Of a DNA stretch of 64,000 nucleotides, positions 23,345 through 34,307 are shown one piece after another (the first letter of the stretch is position 1; each line of letters opens with the position of its first letter). The notes beneath the pieces were generated by a model that was not told where the DNA came from, searched no databases, and worked only from the letters and a program-made list of their open reading frames with translations. The position numbers were made by a program, and so were the translations under genes. The DNA comes from Paragorgia papillata (taxonomy: Eukaryota > Cnidaria > Anthozoa > Scleralcyonacea > Coralliidae): contig JAWNZC010000234.1 in the NCBI GenBank assembly GCA_035771165.1, positions 1,634,001-1,698,000 on the forward strand, in the 5' to 3' direction.

Positions 23345-23860
23345 ATGTTACTAAATCTTTCCAGAATAAAAAGTATTCAAATGAGAGGGAACTTTCGAAA
23401 TACATTTGGAATCTAAAAGAAAAAAACCAAAGTTTCGACATAACCTGGTCTATACTAAAACACTCAATTTCTTACACGGGAGGATCAAAAAGATGCAATT
23501 TATGTTTGGACGAAAAACTTTTCATCATGAAGACAGACAAACAATTTTTACTAAACAAAAGATCAGAAATAGTTTCGACCTGTCGGCACAAAAACAGATT
23601 TCGGATCAACAACCTAAACAATCAAAGGAATGCGCGCAACGTTTCGACGCCCACACCCACGCTCTAAAGGAATGCGCCGGACGTTTCGACGCCCACACCC
23701 ACGCCCCAACCAACGCATTTAAGCAGCCCACTAACCGATATTTCTCAGTCGCCTGATGATCCCGTTTAGGGTGAAATCTCTGGTAGCGAAGACTTTAAGG
23801 TAAACTATACTTCATACTTTGTATTTTGCTCTGTCTATATATGGTATTGAGCACTCTCTA
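23345..23860 (+). pseudogene. Inverted partial copy of the same Penelope-like element
   Basis: This plus-strand block repeats, in inverted orientation, the last part of the copy at 22250-22680: the end of the endonuclease frame and the 3' tail. Identity is about 95 percent by eye (shared: KPKFRHNLVYTKTLNFLHGR and the repeated FDAHTHA units). Inverted partial duplicates of the tail are a known habit of Penelope-like elements. Confidence 0.8.
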
Positions 23861-24397
23861 ACATTTCGTGAACCAAAACTCACTCACTCACTTATATATA
23901 TATATTATATATAATATACCCGTGGGTACCTATTAGCGATAATGCAATGCTCACTACCCTTGTGGAAGTTTGAGCACTCTGGGCCCAAATTGTGGACTGA
24001 ACTTTGGACTGGATTTTGGACTGGACTTTGGACTGAGCTTTGGACTGGATTTTGGTATTTTGGACTGGATTTTGGACTGAACTATGTACGCTCCTTCACT
24101 TCGGTGTTGTTGAGCACTCTGCGAAGTTGCCGTGGGTACCTATTAGCGATAATGCAACGCTCACTACCCTTGTGGAAGTTTGAGCACTCTGGGCCCATGC
24201 GCACTTCACGCTATCTGAATGTATTTCACCGATGCTGTCCCACATGCGCTTGTCACCGACGATCGCATGTGTATAAGTAATTGATGAAATTCATTCAGAT
24301 TGTTCCAAGCTACACTGATGAGCTGTTGTACAGCGAAACACCGTGTCTGTAGATTGAACTATATATATAAGTGAGTGAGTGAGTTTTGGTATATATA
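23861..24397. repeat. Short duplicated blocks, GGACT minisatellite and TA tracts
   Basis: A ~68-bp block (GTGGGTACCTATTAGCGATA...AGCACTCTGGGCCC) occurs at 23920-23988 and again at 24130-24197. Between them is a degenerate TTTGGACTGGA tandem repeat (23990-24080). AGTGAGTGAG and TA runs flank both sides. No gene. Confidence 0.75.
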
Positions 24398-24632
24398 TAT
24401 ATATATGGAAACAGCATCTCACGAACGTCGAGTTGTACTTGGGTTTGCCTAAAATTACTGAATGTATCAAAGAAAGAAGATTACGATTCACTGGACATTG
24501 CTATCGACGAAGTGATGATATGAGCTTGTTTCAAGTCAAATTTTATGGGAACCAAAACATAGAACTGTGAATAGAGGAAGGCCGGAAATCACATTAATCA
24601 ACAAGTTGGCTAAAGACACGCGGGTCTGGAAT
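24398..24632 (+). pseudogene. LINE 3' end, left piece (CR1-type C-terminus)
   Basis: The frame reads WKQHLTNVELYLGLP, then RRLRFTGHCYRRSDD, then after a frameshift a PKHG...RGRP segment. This is the conserved C-terminal end of CR1-like LINE ORF2 proteins. It stops abruptly at 24632, where the 19.96-kb element begins. Its continuation is at 44602-44735. The two pieces were one element before the insertion. Confidence 0.8.
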
Positions 24633-24719
24633 TAGCCTGCGATTCATTTAGGGGTTGGCGAAAAGGAGAGCCTGCAGGGAATGTATTGCTTTACGAATTA
24701 CGCCCCCAACTGACGTGCG

Positions 24720-26658
24720 AAGCAATCAACAAAGGCGGACCAATAGGAGCACACCAACGTAAATAAACAATAGCTTCTCTATTTTTGAACATTGCGCATC
24801 GGTTCGACTCCGTCTGTTGATATGGAAATGTTTACTCAAAAGTCAAGCATACCAAAACCACCGAATATTTGTTTGATTTCAGGAAAATCTGTGTAAAGAA
24901 ATCTGGCCGATGAACCTTGACGGAAAATCGATTTTAAAAAAGCTTACAGAAAAAGGATCATGGGTGGACGTTTTGACCAATGAGAAACCCGATCGGCGAA
25001 GGAGCGATTGGAGGCAATTTTGAGCAAGGAGAAGACAAGACCTTCAAAAAAGTGATATTTTTGACAGATTTTTAGAAATTTTAATCAACTAACAACAGAA
25101 ATAGGAGGTATGACAAGTTATTAATATTTTTGGTTAAAATCTAGCTCGAGATCGGCTTAATCTAATGTAATGTGAGGTGATAGAATGGGTCTACGAAATG
25201 GCGCCATTTACCTCGCGCGCTTGTAGTACTTCACCTTCTGATAGTTTACATGATTTGGTTGAGGGTTCACAGTGGTTTTTTAAGTCATATGTACAGAATA
25301 AAGGTTGCTGATTATGATTATGCTATCGAACCCCATTGAACCTCTTCTGGTTTTCGAGATATACGTCGCTGAAGACATGCTAAATTTTCTAGCAAGTTGT
25401 CCTAATATCTTCAAAGTCTTGCATAGGTCTTGTGCGTTTTGGTATAATTTGTCATATACTGATACGTAGAGTGTTCTTATAGTTTCTTTGTATTCAGAAT
25501 ATTAGTATGATTATTAAAATTAGTAATGTGTAGGTTATTTGTAGTTTATTATCCAGCTCATTGCTATTTAATACTTGTTATTGTAAATAATATATATAGT
25601 ATGTTGCTATTGCTAATTTGTTGTAGTTGGGACCTTATTATCATTTTCCAGTATCCAAATATATTATATTATTTCTTTTGTCCCAGTGAGCCCTTTCAAC
25701 TGAATCAGTGGTGTAGGAAGCAAGTTGATGTGGATGCTGAGGGGACTTTCAAAAGGGCATGCACTGTTGCAAATATAGGGTGCTTTATGACCAAGTGGGG
25801 CCAGCAACATGTGCCAGTATTCCCCTAGTTTGTACACCCCTGAACTGAATACAATACTAGGGTCAATAATTCCATCTCTATTTTGTTTTACAGGAGGTGA
25901 AAATATACAGAAGGCAATCTTGGAATAACATATGTAATCCAAAGTTTTGCCTGTCATGTTAACTACAATGCATGATAATTGTGGACTTAACTAATAAAAT
26001 TTTAACAAATAGAAGTATTTCACATGGCATTACATTATCCAAATGCTGGGTCTCAAAGTTTAATGCTTATTTAAAGCTCCAAATGGCTAAGGGAATATGC
26101 ATTCCCTTAGAATGCTACTGCATTATACTATACACTTATAAATGTCTGGTCATGAGGAGAACAGTTAGTTTTGTTTCCACAAGAGGCTTGATGTTTCCTG
26201 AGATGATGGGCAACAATTGATTTGTCTAATCCCACATGACCATAAATAAACCAATAGCAGTCTGAGTTACAACTAGGAAAAGTCTCTAATAAGACAGACA
26301 ACCTTGGGACAATTTCATCTGTCTTAGAGAGACACCCTCTGAGAGACCTCAACCACATTTACAATATTATAAACAACAATAATAATATACAAGCAGCCAA
26401 GATTTAACCATTTTATGCACCAATGAAACTTTTGGTCAACCCAAGGGAGGGTGGGTGTACAATGATTGACAAAGATTGACCCCAAACTGGTGCTCCACAG
26501 TGGGGCGTACATGTCAAACGCCCCTGAGTATGCCTGACCTCCCCCTAGTTGGGCAAAACATTGACTGGTGCATTAGAGAGGTGCCAATAAATAGCAAGTT
26601 CACTGTAGTTGAATACCTGTATCAATGCCAATGGCGCTTTAGAAGTAACTAAGATTAA
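24720..26658. other. Left interior of the 20-kb element; no gene recognised
   Basis: Only short, AT-rich frames without known motifs are present on both strands. No splice-linked coding series could be built. This is probably non-coding internal sequence of the TAGCCTGC element. Confidence 0.45.
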
Positions 26659-26772
26659 TATTGAGACTAGCCTGCATGCAGCCTCTACCTGATTTTGAAA
26701 CCCATATTATATATATAATAATATCATTGGTTTCAAAATCGGGAAGAGGCTGCACGCAGGCTATATTGAGAC
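26659..26772. mobile_element. 96-bp palindromic MITE with 9-bp TSD
   Basis: The element 26668-26763 is one hairpin: TAGCCTGCATGCAGCCTCT... pairs with ...AGAGGCTGCACGCAGGCTA through GGTTTCAAAATC. It is flanked by the exact duplication TATTGAGAC (26659-26667 and 26764-26772). The tip TAGCCTGC equals that of the 20-kb host element. Confidence 0.9.
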
Positions 26773-26900
26773 AAAACATTTTATTTTCATTCAAGTTACT
26801 TATTTGCATCTATATATATATATATTGAGGATACAGGTAACATTATTTGACATCCTAACTATAACACAAATGCAATAACAAATATTTTATTATAAAGAAA

Positions 26901-27057
26901 TATATATATATATATATATATATACAAAGTATAAAGTATAGTTTTACCTTAAAGTCTTCGCGAAGACTTTAAGGTAAAACTATACTTTATACTTTGTATT
27001 TTGCTCTATCTATATATGGTATTGAGCACTCTTTAACATTTCGTGAACCAAAACTCA

Positions 27058-27114
<57 letters not shown>
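26901..27114. repeat. Penelope-type tail as a 39-bp perfect palindrome, with TA tracts
   Basis: 26922-26960 and 26961-26999 are exact reverse complements meeting at CTTCGCGAAG. The arm sequence (ACAAAGTATAAAGTATAG...AAAGTCTTCG) is the terminal motif of the Penelope-like copies at 22230-22270 and 23780-23820. It is therefore a head-to-head remnant of element ends. (TA)n runs lie at 26901-26923 and 27059-27114. 27115-27681 shows nothing else. Confidence 0.75.
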
Positions 27115-27119
<5 letters not shown>

Positions 27120-27681
27120 CAAGTAACAACACATAAAATTTCTAGTTATTTGCCATCTGTGAAGGCTTCAAGTGGTGCAATATTTATATCAATTGTTGAA
27201 CATTTGAAAAGTTACTAAATGTTTAAATAGATCCTGGAAGCAATTCAATATTCCAAAATCACCCTTTATACAAAAAAAAATATTGAATATTAAATAAACT
27301 AAACTTATATGAACATGAAACATTGGTAAATTAGTCAGAAAATAATTTTTGTCAAAGTTCATTAATTTTGCTATTTATATTGTGTTGTCCTCATTAGCCT
27401 GATGTTCAAAACATACAGTATAATCAATTTCAACTATACTATAAGAACTTGATTTTGATTCTCAGACAAACTAAACCAAATATAAAAGCCAGAAAATGTA
27501 CATCTAAAATGTTGCAAATCCAAAGAATAGTATAAATTTTATATACTTATTTTATTCTTGTCTACCTATTTTAAAAAAAAATCAAAGTTAATACCAAATA
27601 CATAAATTAATTTCATACAGCCAGTGCTAAAAATTGTTCAATACAGCAATTGCAGAACATATTATTAAATTTTTTTATATA

Positions 27682-27902
27682 TGTCGGAACCATAAGTAGG
27701 CTTGATTAAATAGACAACACTAAATAGGCTTTATTCAACTTAAAACCCAAACATAAAACTACAAGTATGACAAACATGTAGAGCTAACGAAGTATAAAAT
27801 AAAATACAAAATACAGGTCACCAGCAAGAACTGACCAAATGCGACTGCGGGCTCGAATACCACAGGCAACCCAAATGTTTCATGTAATATAAGTTTATGT
27901 CA
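27682..27902 (-). repeat. Gypsy 3' LTR
   Basis: 221 bp, from TGTCGGAACC to ATGTCA on the plus strand, that is TGACAT...GGTTCCGACA in element orientation. It matches 42260-42475 closely with two small length differences. Confidence 0.8.
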
Positions 27903-27955
27903 TTCTTCCTTCCTAGAAGTTCTAACTAACAGTTAAAATTACAGTTCGCAGGGTT

Positions 27956-28651
27956 CTACCAACCATAACGAGATGGTGCTTTCACTTCTCGAGTGGAACG
28001 TCTTAATTGAGTCGTTGGATGAAGTTCAGGCACCTGGGTCATTAGATCTTGTTCAGGATCAGAAAGAGAAGTCGGTGTCACAATCGACTCTTCATCTTCA
28101 ACACTGTTACTGATAGGATTTGGAAGGACCTCCGGCGTTCCGTTCTGCATGGGAGTGGACGGACATGGAGCCAGATCGCGGAGAGAAACCATTGATTCTC
28201 TACCATCCATGTATCTCACACGTGCATATGTTGGGTTGACATCTGTTAGTTCTACTTGGTCCACCAGTGGATCATTCTTACTTGTTCGAACAAACCGGCG
28301 TAACAGAACTGGCCCCGGAGAATACAGCCATGATGGCAATGATGCACCATATCATGAGCGATGCTGAAAGTTGAAGAACCTCTCGTGTGGAGTCGTATTA
28401 GTGGAAGTAGAGAGAAGTGACCTTATGGAGTGAAGAGCATCTGGAAGCAAGAGTTCCCATTGTGAGTCAGGCAGATTCGCTGACTTAAGAGCAAGACGAA
28501 CAGCCTTCCAGATGATACCATTGTATCGTTCAACCTGACCATTTCCGATTGGATGGTAAGGTGTAGTTTTGCTCGTTGCTATTCCCGGTTGCGATGGATA
28601 CTCCTTGAGTTCTCGTGAAAGAAAGGAAGTGCCACGGTCTGAGTGAATGTA
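27956..28651 (-). pseudogene. Gypsy integrase, C-terminal part
   Basis: The frame resumes right at the target duplication with HSDRGTSFLSRELKE (second catalytic Asp). It then has TPYHPIGNGQVERYN (catalytic Glu), a long linker, and an acidic/Pro-rich tail ending PSRYGW. A TGA at 28352-28354 breaks the frame between the core and the tail. The N-terminal part of the same gene is at 39491-39823. Together they show a DDE integrase cut between its first and second catalytic Asp residues by the inserted element. Confidence 0.85.
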
Positions 28652-28719
28652 AGTAGTGATACCCCCCCCATATAGGGACCAAAGGGATGCCGCCTCATTA
28701 ATTATTCAATTTTTATTTA

Positions 28720-28985
28720 TTCATTCTCAGGCTCCTTTGGGACCTCCTAACCCTAATCTCATTAGTATTCATTTTATAGTGACGTGCTTACATCATTATT
28801 TCTCAGGCTCCTTTGGCACCCTCTAACCCTAATCTCATTACGTCATTATGTCTCAGGCTCCTTTGGGACCTCCAAACCCTAACCTCATTATTTATGCATA
28901 CATCATTATTTCTCAGGTTCCTTTGGGACTTCCCAACCCTAACTTCCCCCCTAAACCCTAGCTGTTATTCAACCCCCCTGGTTTT
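28720..28985. repeat. Subterminal tandem repeats, ~55 bp, four units (left arm)
   Basis: Four units of CTCAGG(C/T)TCCTTTGG followed by AACCCTAA(T/C)CTCATTA occur near the left end and, mirrored, at about 39150-39415. The AACCCTAA part resembles telomere-type repeats but is not in a telomeric array. Confidence 0.85.
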
Positions 28986-29555
28986 CACTATGTCATAATC
29001 GACTTATTACTTATGCATCGTCATCGTTAGCTTTTATTCCAACCCCCCCGGTATTCACTACACGTCATAACCGATAGCTCTCCGACTGATTTCCGAAGTT
29101 CTGGGTTACGTCATTATCAAAAGGCATTCGACTTATATTCCTTATAAGTAATAGTAATTACCTTTTCATTTATACACTTTATCCTACTACCAGTTAACAC
29201 TTGTGGGACATGTAAGCATACAGAGCATGCGTGCAATAAACTGAAGACAAAATAGAGGTTCTTTACAAGGAACTAAAGAGAAATTAGTAGACACACTTTA
29301 TATTTTTATCCTAAATCTTGTCTAGAGGAATATAGTGGGTTTTGAACATTCTAAATGACTGAATCTGGTGAGATAACTTAACTCGAATATTATCTGAATA
29401 AGCTATGAATATTATATGTAGGGTTAGAACCTAACAGAATAAATCATCTTAGAATCATACCTAACTAAACCCTCGTTTATAAGTAAAGGAAGATAGAATG
29501 AGGAATCATTTCGAGAAGCTGAACTTAGGATACGTACGAATCAATCTGAAAAGCC

Positions 29556-29786
29556 GTGAGCTCAGAAAAAACATATTGGCACATAGCAATGAAAAGCTTA
29601 TATATGGATATTATATTAGATATTTGGTTCGCTTTTGAATATTATATTAGATATTTGTGTCGCCTTTGTGATGTTTATACGTATAGGAACCGTATGAAGT
29701 TAAAAAGAGTCGCCTTGAAGGGTAGCGAATCGTTATTGTACACTAGAAGAACATTATTCGACAACATCGTTGACCAAGCACTTTGA
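29556..29786 (+). CDS. Small ORF in left arm (76 aa), unknown
   Basis: Not recognised. The encoded start MKSLYMDIILDIWFAF is shared with the ORF at 31414-31629, because the two lie in duplicated blocks of the arm. The remainder is basic (RNRMKLKRVALKG). The mirrored copy at 38351-38581 (minus) has the same length and one visible residue change. Conservation between arms follows from arm identity, so it is not evidence of function. Confidence 0.25.
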   Translation: MSSEKTYWHIAMKSLYMDIILDIWFAFEYYIRYLCRLCDVYTYRNRMKLKRVALKGSESLLYTRRTLFDNIVDQAL

Positions 29787-29944
29787 AAAATTACAGAGCT
29801 TGGTTAAAGTTAAATAATTCGTCGCTATGATTTAGTATGTTATAAGGTTCTCGCACGTGCAGAACACAAAAGGGAAAAGTCATTAAAATTACTAATGGCT
29901 AAAACATAACCGGATTTGCATATAAGTAGAATATTTAATTCATT

Positions 29945-30785
29945 TTAGGGGGGTGATCATGAGCTTTGGGGAATAATAAGGGGTATTAATGCATGGGCAA
30001 GTTTAGGCGGGGCGTTGATGTAACCATGGAGAATGTACAGCGTCGCGTCGTCTCACAAGGCAGAATTCAAAGTATTCAGTTTAAAATATTTATTTCTTGG
30101 CCCAAAAAATCAAAGCATAGTCGAAAGTGTTATCGTATTTGCAGAAAACACAGTTAATCAACCTGTTGGAGACAGTCCTGTTGTTAGTTTGGCAAGCGAA
30201 GAGTGTGTAAATGATTCTAGCTTCCCCCTAACCTTAGCTGGATAGAGTAAATGATGCCTTCAATGAAGAAACCGTTCGGTAAGCTGTTCGAAAGATATTG
30301 AAACACTTTCTTTCAAAAGTTTGTATAAGCACTAATGTTTCTGTTTCGATTAAATGATTAACATATCTAAAACTGCCTAGTCTCTTCGTATAACATATCC
30401 CTTGACTGTTCGAATATCCGCTCGATGGTGATCATGAACTTTGGGGGATAATAAGGGGTATTAATGTGTGGGCAAGTTTAGGCGAGGCGCTGGTGTAACC
30501 ATGGAGAATGTACAGCGTCGTCTCATAAGGCAGAATTCGAAGTATTCAGTTTAAAATATTTATTTCTTGGTCCAAAAAATCAAAACATTGTCGAAAGTGT
30601 TATCATATTTGAAGAAAACGCAGTTAATCAACCTGTTGGAAACAGTCCTGTTGTTAGTTTGGCAAGCGAAGAGTGTGTAAATGATTCTAGCTTCCCCTAA
30701 CCTTAGCTGGATAGAGTAAATGATGCCTTGAATGAAGAAACCGTTCGGTAAGCTGTTCGAAAGACATTGAAACACTTTCTTCAGA
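29945..30785. repeat. Direct duplication within the left arm (~360-bp units)
   Basis: The unit beginning GGTGATCATGA(G/A)CTTTGGGG and ending AAGA(T/C)ATTGAAACACTTTCTT occurs at 29945-30310 and 30423-30785, about 475 bases apart. The mirrored pair is at 37380-37735 and 37855-38215. Confidence 0.85.
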
Positions 30786-31413
30786 GGGGTTTGCCAGAAT
30801 ATAAACTGTCAGGGGTTAAATGGATGACTCGGCTATTTTATTAACGTCGTCAAGCATCTTGTTAATGTTGCTAAGGCTGATATTTGCATATTTATCCTCA
30901 GTGCACGTGCAGGAGACAAAAGAGAAACTCATTAGTGGTCATTAAGAGGATTAAGCGCTTGGGCAAATCTAGGCGAGAAAGTCATTAACTGTTACCATAG
31001 CAAAACTGCGTGCGTCCTTCATTCGTCTCAGGCTCCTTTGGGACCCTCTAGCTGTTACTCAACGCCCCCCCGTGTAATACGTCATAATCGATAGCTCTCC
31101 GACTAATTCCCGAAGATCGTCATTATCAAAAGATGCTCGACTTATATAAGTAATAGGAACCAAATTTCATTTATGCACTTTACCTTACTGATCGACAGTC
31201 AGCAGTTGTGGGGCATGTTATAATATTCAAACAGAATAAGGCATCCTAGAATCATTGCTTACTAAACCCTTGTTTATAAGTGAAGAATTCGTGAGAAGAT
31301 AGAATGAGGAATCACTTTAAGCCGTATATAAGAAGAACTTAAGATAGTGTGAGGAATCAATTCGAAAAGCCGTGAGCTAGGGGTTTAAAACGTATTAACA
31401 CTAGCACATAGCA

Positions 31414-31629
31414 ATGAAAAGCTTATATATGAATATTATATTAGATATTTGGTTCGCTTTTGTGGTGTTTATACGTTTAAGAACTGTGCAAAGTTCCACA
31501 AGTCCGGCACAGTGGCATCAGCTTTCTGGGGTTTCTGGAGTATACACCTCCTATTTTAAATCTTTAGGCATTATGAGAATATTTCGCTTGTATTCTGTCA
31601 ACGAATTGGCGGCTCTTAAAAGATTATAG
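31414..31629 (+). CDS. Small ORF in left arm (71 aa), unknown
   Basis: Shares its N-terminal MKSLYM(N/D)IILDIWFAF with the ORF at 29556, then diverges. Mirrored at 36534-36749 (minus) with two changes (I to N, A to V). No domain recognised. It may be fortuitous. Confidence 0.25.
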   Translation: MKSLYMNIILDIWFAFVVFIRLRTVQSSTSPAQWHQLSGVSGVYTSYFKSLGIMRIFRLYSVNELAALKRL

Positions 31630-32139
31630 TTTTTAGAATGTGATTTGTTCAAAGAAACGTTTTTGTAATATGACTAAATAACGAAATAAAGTTTAAAAAA
31701 TATATAATTTCATATTTACAATCACATAAAGCTCCTATTATTTACAAACACGCAAAAGTTAAAATCCATAAGTGTCAAAATTATTTACAATCACTTGCCG
31801 TTTAATCGCAGATTGAATTTATTTAGATCTCTTTTACATGATAGTAAAAATTGCTATATGTGTTATGAGAACATTATTGAGTTAATGCAAAGTTAAATTA
31901 TGTTTTAAGTTAAATAAATTTCTTGGACTATTTAGTGTGTAAGAAATTAAAGATGTGTAATTTTATATGTGTGTAATTTTATCTGAAGAAAAAATTAATA
32001 AAGACATATGAGCAACATTATAATAGTTTTTTGTAGTTTATTTTTTATATTTATAACAAATTACAGTGTACATATTGACAGCTAATTATTTACATAAACG
32101 AATGTTTTTCAATAAACTGCCCTGCGTTTACGGTTTCTT

Positions 32140-32574
32140 CTAGCGCACCCACTTCTTAGAGATATCGTTTGTTTCTCTGTTGTCAAAGCAATGCTCGCTC
32201 TTTATAGGGAATTTTGATATTTTCCGTTTTTTGCGTTGTTTATTATTTACGGACTCCCCCTGCTGCTCTCTTAGATAATTATTGAAGTTTGTTGCCATTT
32301 CCTCTTGTCTCCTTATAAGGCTTTTCAAAGTTTTCTCCATATTCAGTTCTGTGCTGTCTGCGATAGTTTCTTTACTCTGTAAAGGTACACATATTCCAAT
32401 TTTACTCCATTTTAGCCATTTAGCGCGTTCTTTGTTATCCATGTGGTGTACTTGATCAAGATGATTTGCCAGCCTTGCAAGATTAGTGCTTCCGCAACCG
32501 AAGACAGGACAGTTTCTACGTGTGCGACCCATGTTTAGTTGTTTACTCGAGCAATGACAGAAAGCATTTGACAT
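32140..32574 (-). CDS. Small C2H2 zinc-finger protein, left-arm copy (144 aa)
   Basis: There is one C2H2-type finger at residues ~20-43 (CPVFGC...ARLANHLDQVH), followed by MDNKERAKWLKW, an acidic/coiled segment (MEKTLKSLIRRQEEMATNF), and a lysine-rich tail (NKQRKKRKISKFPIK). The finger and the following segment resemble small proteins repeated in cnidarian genomes. I infer a DNA-binding accessory protein of the element. This copy is longer than its mirror at 35588-35980, which has one extra A in the A-run near the 3' end. Upstream lies a GGCCCGTTTAGGCC repeat (32595-32660). Confidence 0.5.
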   Translation of the reverse strand: MSNAFCHCSSKQLNMGRTRRNCPVFGCGSTNLARLANHLDQVHHMDNKERAKWLKWSKIGICVPLQSKETIADSTELNMEKTLKSLIRRQEEMATNFNNYLREQQGESVNNKQRKKRKISKFPIKSEHCFDNRETNDISKKWVR

Positions 32575-32784
32575 TTTTTGACATGTTAGATGCTTTTATT
32601 AGGCCCGTTTAGGCCCTATTTGGCCTTTTTTGGCCCGTTTAGGCCTTTTGGCACGTTCAAAGATACACCCTTCACCCCCGGGGTCACCCCCAGAGATACC
32701 CCCATTACCCCCTGGGGCAACCTTTTAAATAATCAATCTTAGGATTCAATGATTCAATCTTAGGATTCAATGATTCAATCTTAG

Positions 32785-33035
32785 GATTCAATGTGGGATG
32801 TTTTGGCGGTATTTGGGGGTGTTTTTGGGGCTTCGGGGTTAATTGGGGGTGTTTGGAGGGTTTTGGGGGTGCCTCGGGGGTGATTGGAGGTGTTGCGGGG
32901 GTATTTGGGGTGTTTTGGGGCTTCGGGGTAATTGGGGGCTTCGGGGGTGATTGGAGGTGTTACGGGGGCATTTTGGGGGTATTTGGTGATGTTTTGGAGG
33001 TGTTTCGGGGGATGTTTCGGGTGTTGAGGAGATTT
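32785..33035. repeat. G-rich strand-asymmetric tract (left arm)
   Basis: About 250 bases of GGGGGTGTTT / GGGGTAATTGGGGG units run on the plus strand. The mirror is C-rich on plus at 35195-35370 and about 65 bases shorter, the largest length difference between the arms. Many G-runs suggest G-quadruplex potential. A frame crosses it but is only compositional. Confidence 0.8.
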
Positions 33036-33201
33036 TACGGGTGTGGTTAAGAGTAAAGATAAGGGTGTATATAGCTTACAGAGGTGATTTGGGACAATAA
33101 TTTTATTAATCAACATTAAATATTACAATAAATGTCTTGAGTTTATTACAAGAATGACAACAAATACGGTCTTTATCATTTCTAGACATTCATTTTCTGT
33201 T

Positions 33202-33916
33202 TTATATTCTGGGTTGGTAAACGTAATGCGTGTCTGTTGGGAAAATTCCAGATCTCAAACGTATTTCATCGGGGCATTTCGGTGTGAGATCAACAAATAA
33301 GTATGTATACGGTTCTTTGGTTGCCATTTCATACGCTTGTTGAAAAAATTTAGTATTGCTTGGATACAAAGGAATATCAGAAAGACATATACATTATTTG
33401 TAAATATTTTATTGAACTTCAGCATAGTACAGAAGATAATGTTTCAACGATTCAACAGTAACTTTAATTCTTATAATTGGTGTCATTCCAATACTATGGT
33501 GTTTAGATTGATTGTAGGAGTACACTAGTTTTTGTAATACTGTTTTCTTTCATTTGACGAAATCTAAACATAAATAATCACGAACATTTTTTGTTAGGAC
33601 AAAGTAACTAGCGTTGAGAGAGATGGTACGATGGTCTTTGCTTTGATGAAAAATTTTGCACAATATAAATCACGCTGAGATTACCATGATGGGATTTCTT
33701 CGTGAACAGTTTGGCTATAATCGTATCTTTTTCACCCATCATGTCATCAATGATAAATAGATTTCTTATTTGGGGGTTAATACTATCCAATATAGATTCG
33801 GATAAACCTTGCACGAACTGAATCCCAGGAATAAGAAGTTCCATTTTAGCAAACGTGTCTTGGTAATATTTTCTGGGACAGGGTCGATCATGATTTGGGA
33901 TAAATGAGTAACTCAT
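33202..33916 (-). pseudogene. Packaging ATPase (FtsK/HerA-type) remnant, left arm
   Basis: This is the mirrored partner of the copy at 34308-35025. The first frame (33916-33608) holds the Walker B-like box LFIIDDMMGE and FTKKSHHGNLSVIYIVQN. A frame change near the sensor region is followed by further pieces, ending near 33202. It differs from the right copy by a 3-base deletion after IVQN. The Walker A half is absent because the ORF starts inside the central palindrome array. Confidence 0.7.
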
Positions 33917-34307
33917 GAGTAAATGAGTAACTCATGAGTAACTCATGAGTTACTCGTGAGTAAATGAGTAACTCATGAGTAAATGAGTAACTCATGAGTA
34001 ACTCATGAGTTACTCGTGAGTAAATGAGTAACTCATGAGTAACTCATGAGTTACTCGTGAGTAAATGAGTAACTCATGAGTAACTCATGAGTTACTCGTG
34101 AGTAAATGAGTAACTCATGAGTAAATGAGTAACTCATGAGTAACTCATGAGTTACTCATTTACTCACGAGTAACTCATGAGTTACTCATGAGTTACTCAT
34201 GAGTTACTCATTTACTCACGAGTAACTCATGAGTTACTCATGAGTTACTCATTTACTCATGAGTTACTCATTTACTCACGAGTAACTCATGAGTTACTCA
34301 TTTACTC
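33917..34307. repeat. Central array of short palindromes (ATGAGTAACTCATGAGTTAC)
   Basis: About 390 bases consist only of ATGAGTAACTC, ATGAGTTACTC, GTGAGTAA and ATTTACTC modules in alternating orientation. It sits at the symmetry centre of the 10.8-kb palindrome (about 34112). ATGAGTTACTCATTT is also the first five codons of the ATPase frame on each side, so the array probably grew from the sequence at the fold-back point. Confidence 0.9.

Larger units (their letters stand above)
28652..33915. repeat. Left arm of the 10.8-kb palindrome
   Basis: It is the inverted copy of 34308-39484. It includes subterminal repeats (28720-28985), a direct duplication (29945-30310 and 30423-30785) and a longer-range duplication in which 29040-29640 resembles 31060-31460 (shared GATAGCTCTCCGACT, ATGAAAAGCTTATATATG). 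A ~26-bp stretch near 29895-29920 is absent from the right arm. Confidence 0.9.

Noticed and set aside
23942..24280. WTELWTGFWTGL repeat protein
   Set aside because: Arises from the TTTGGACTGGA minisatellite between two duplicated non-coding blocks.
32781..33116. Glycine/tryptophan-rich and proline-rich frames in the G-tract
   Set aside because: Pure composition effect of GGGGG repeats. The mirror copy has a different length and frame.
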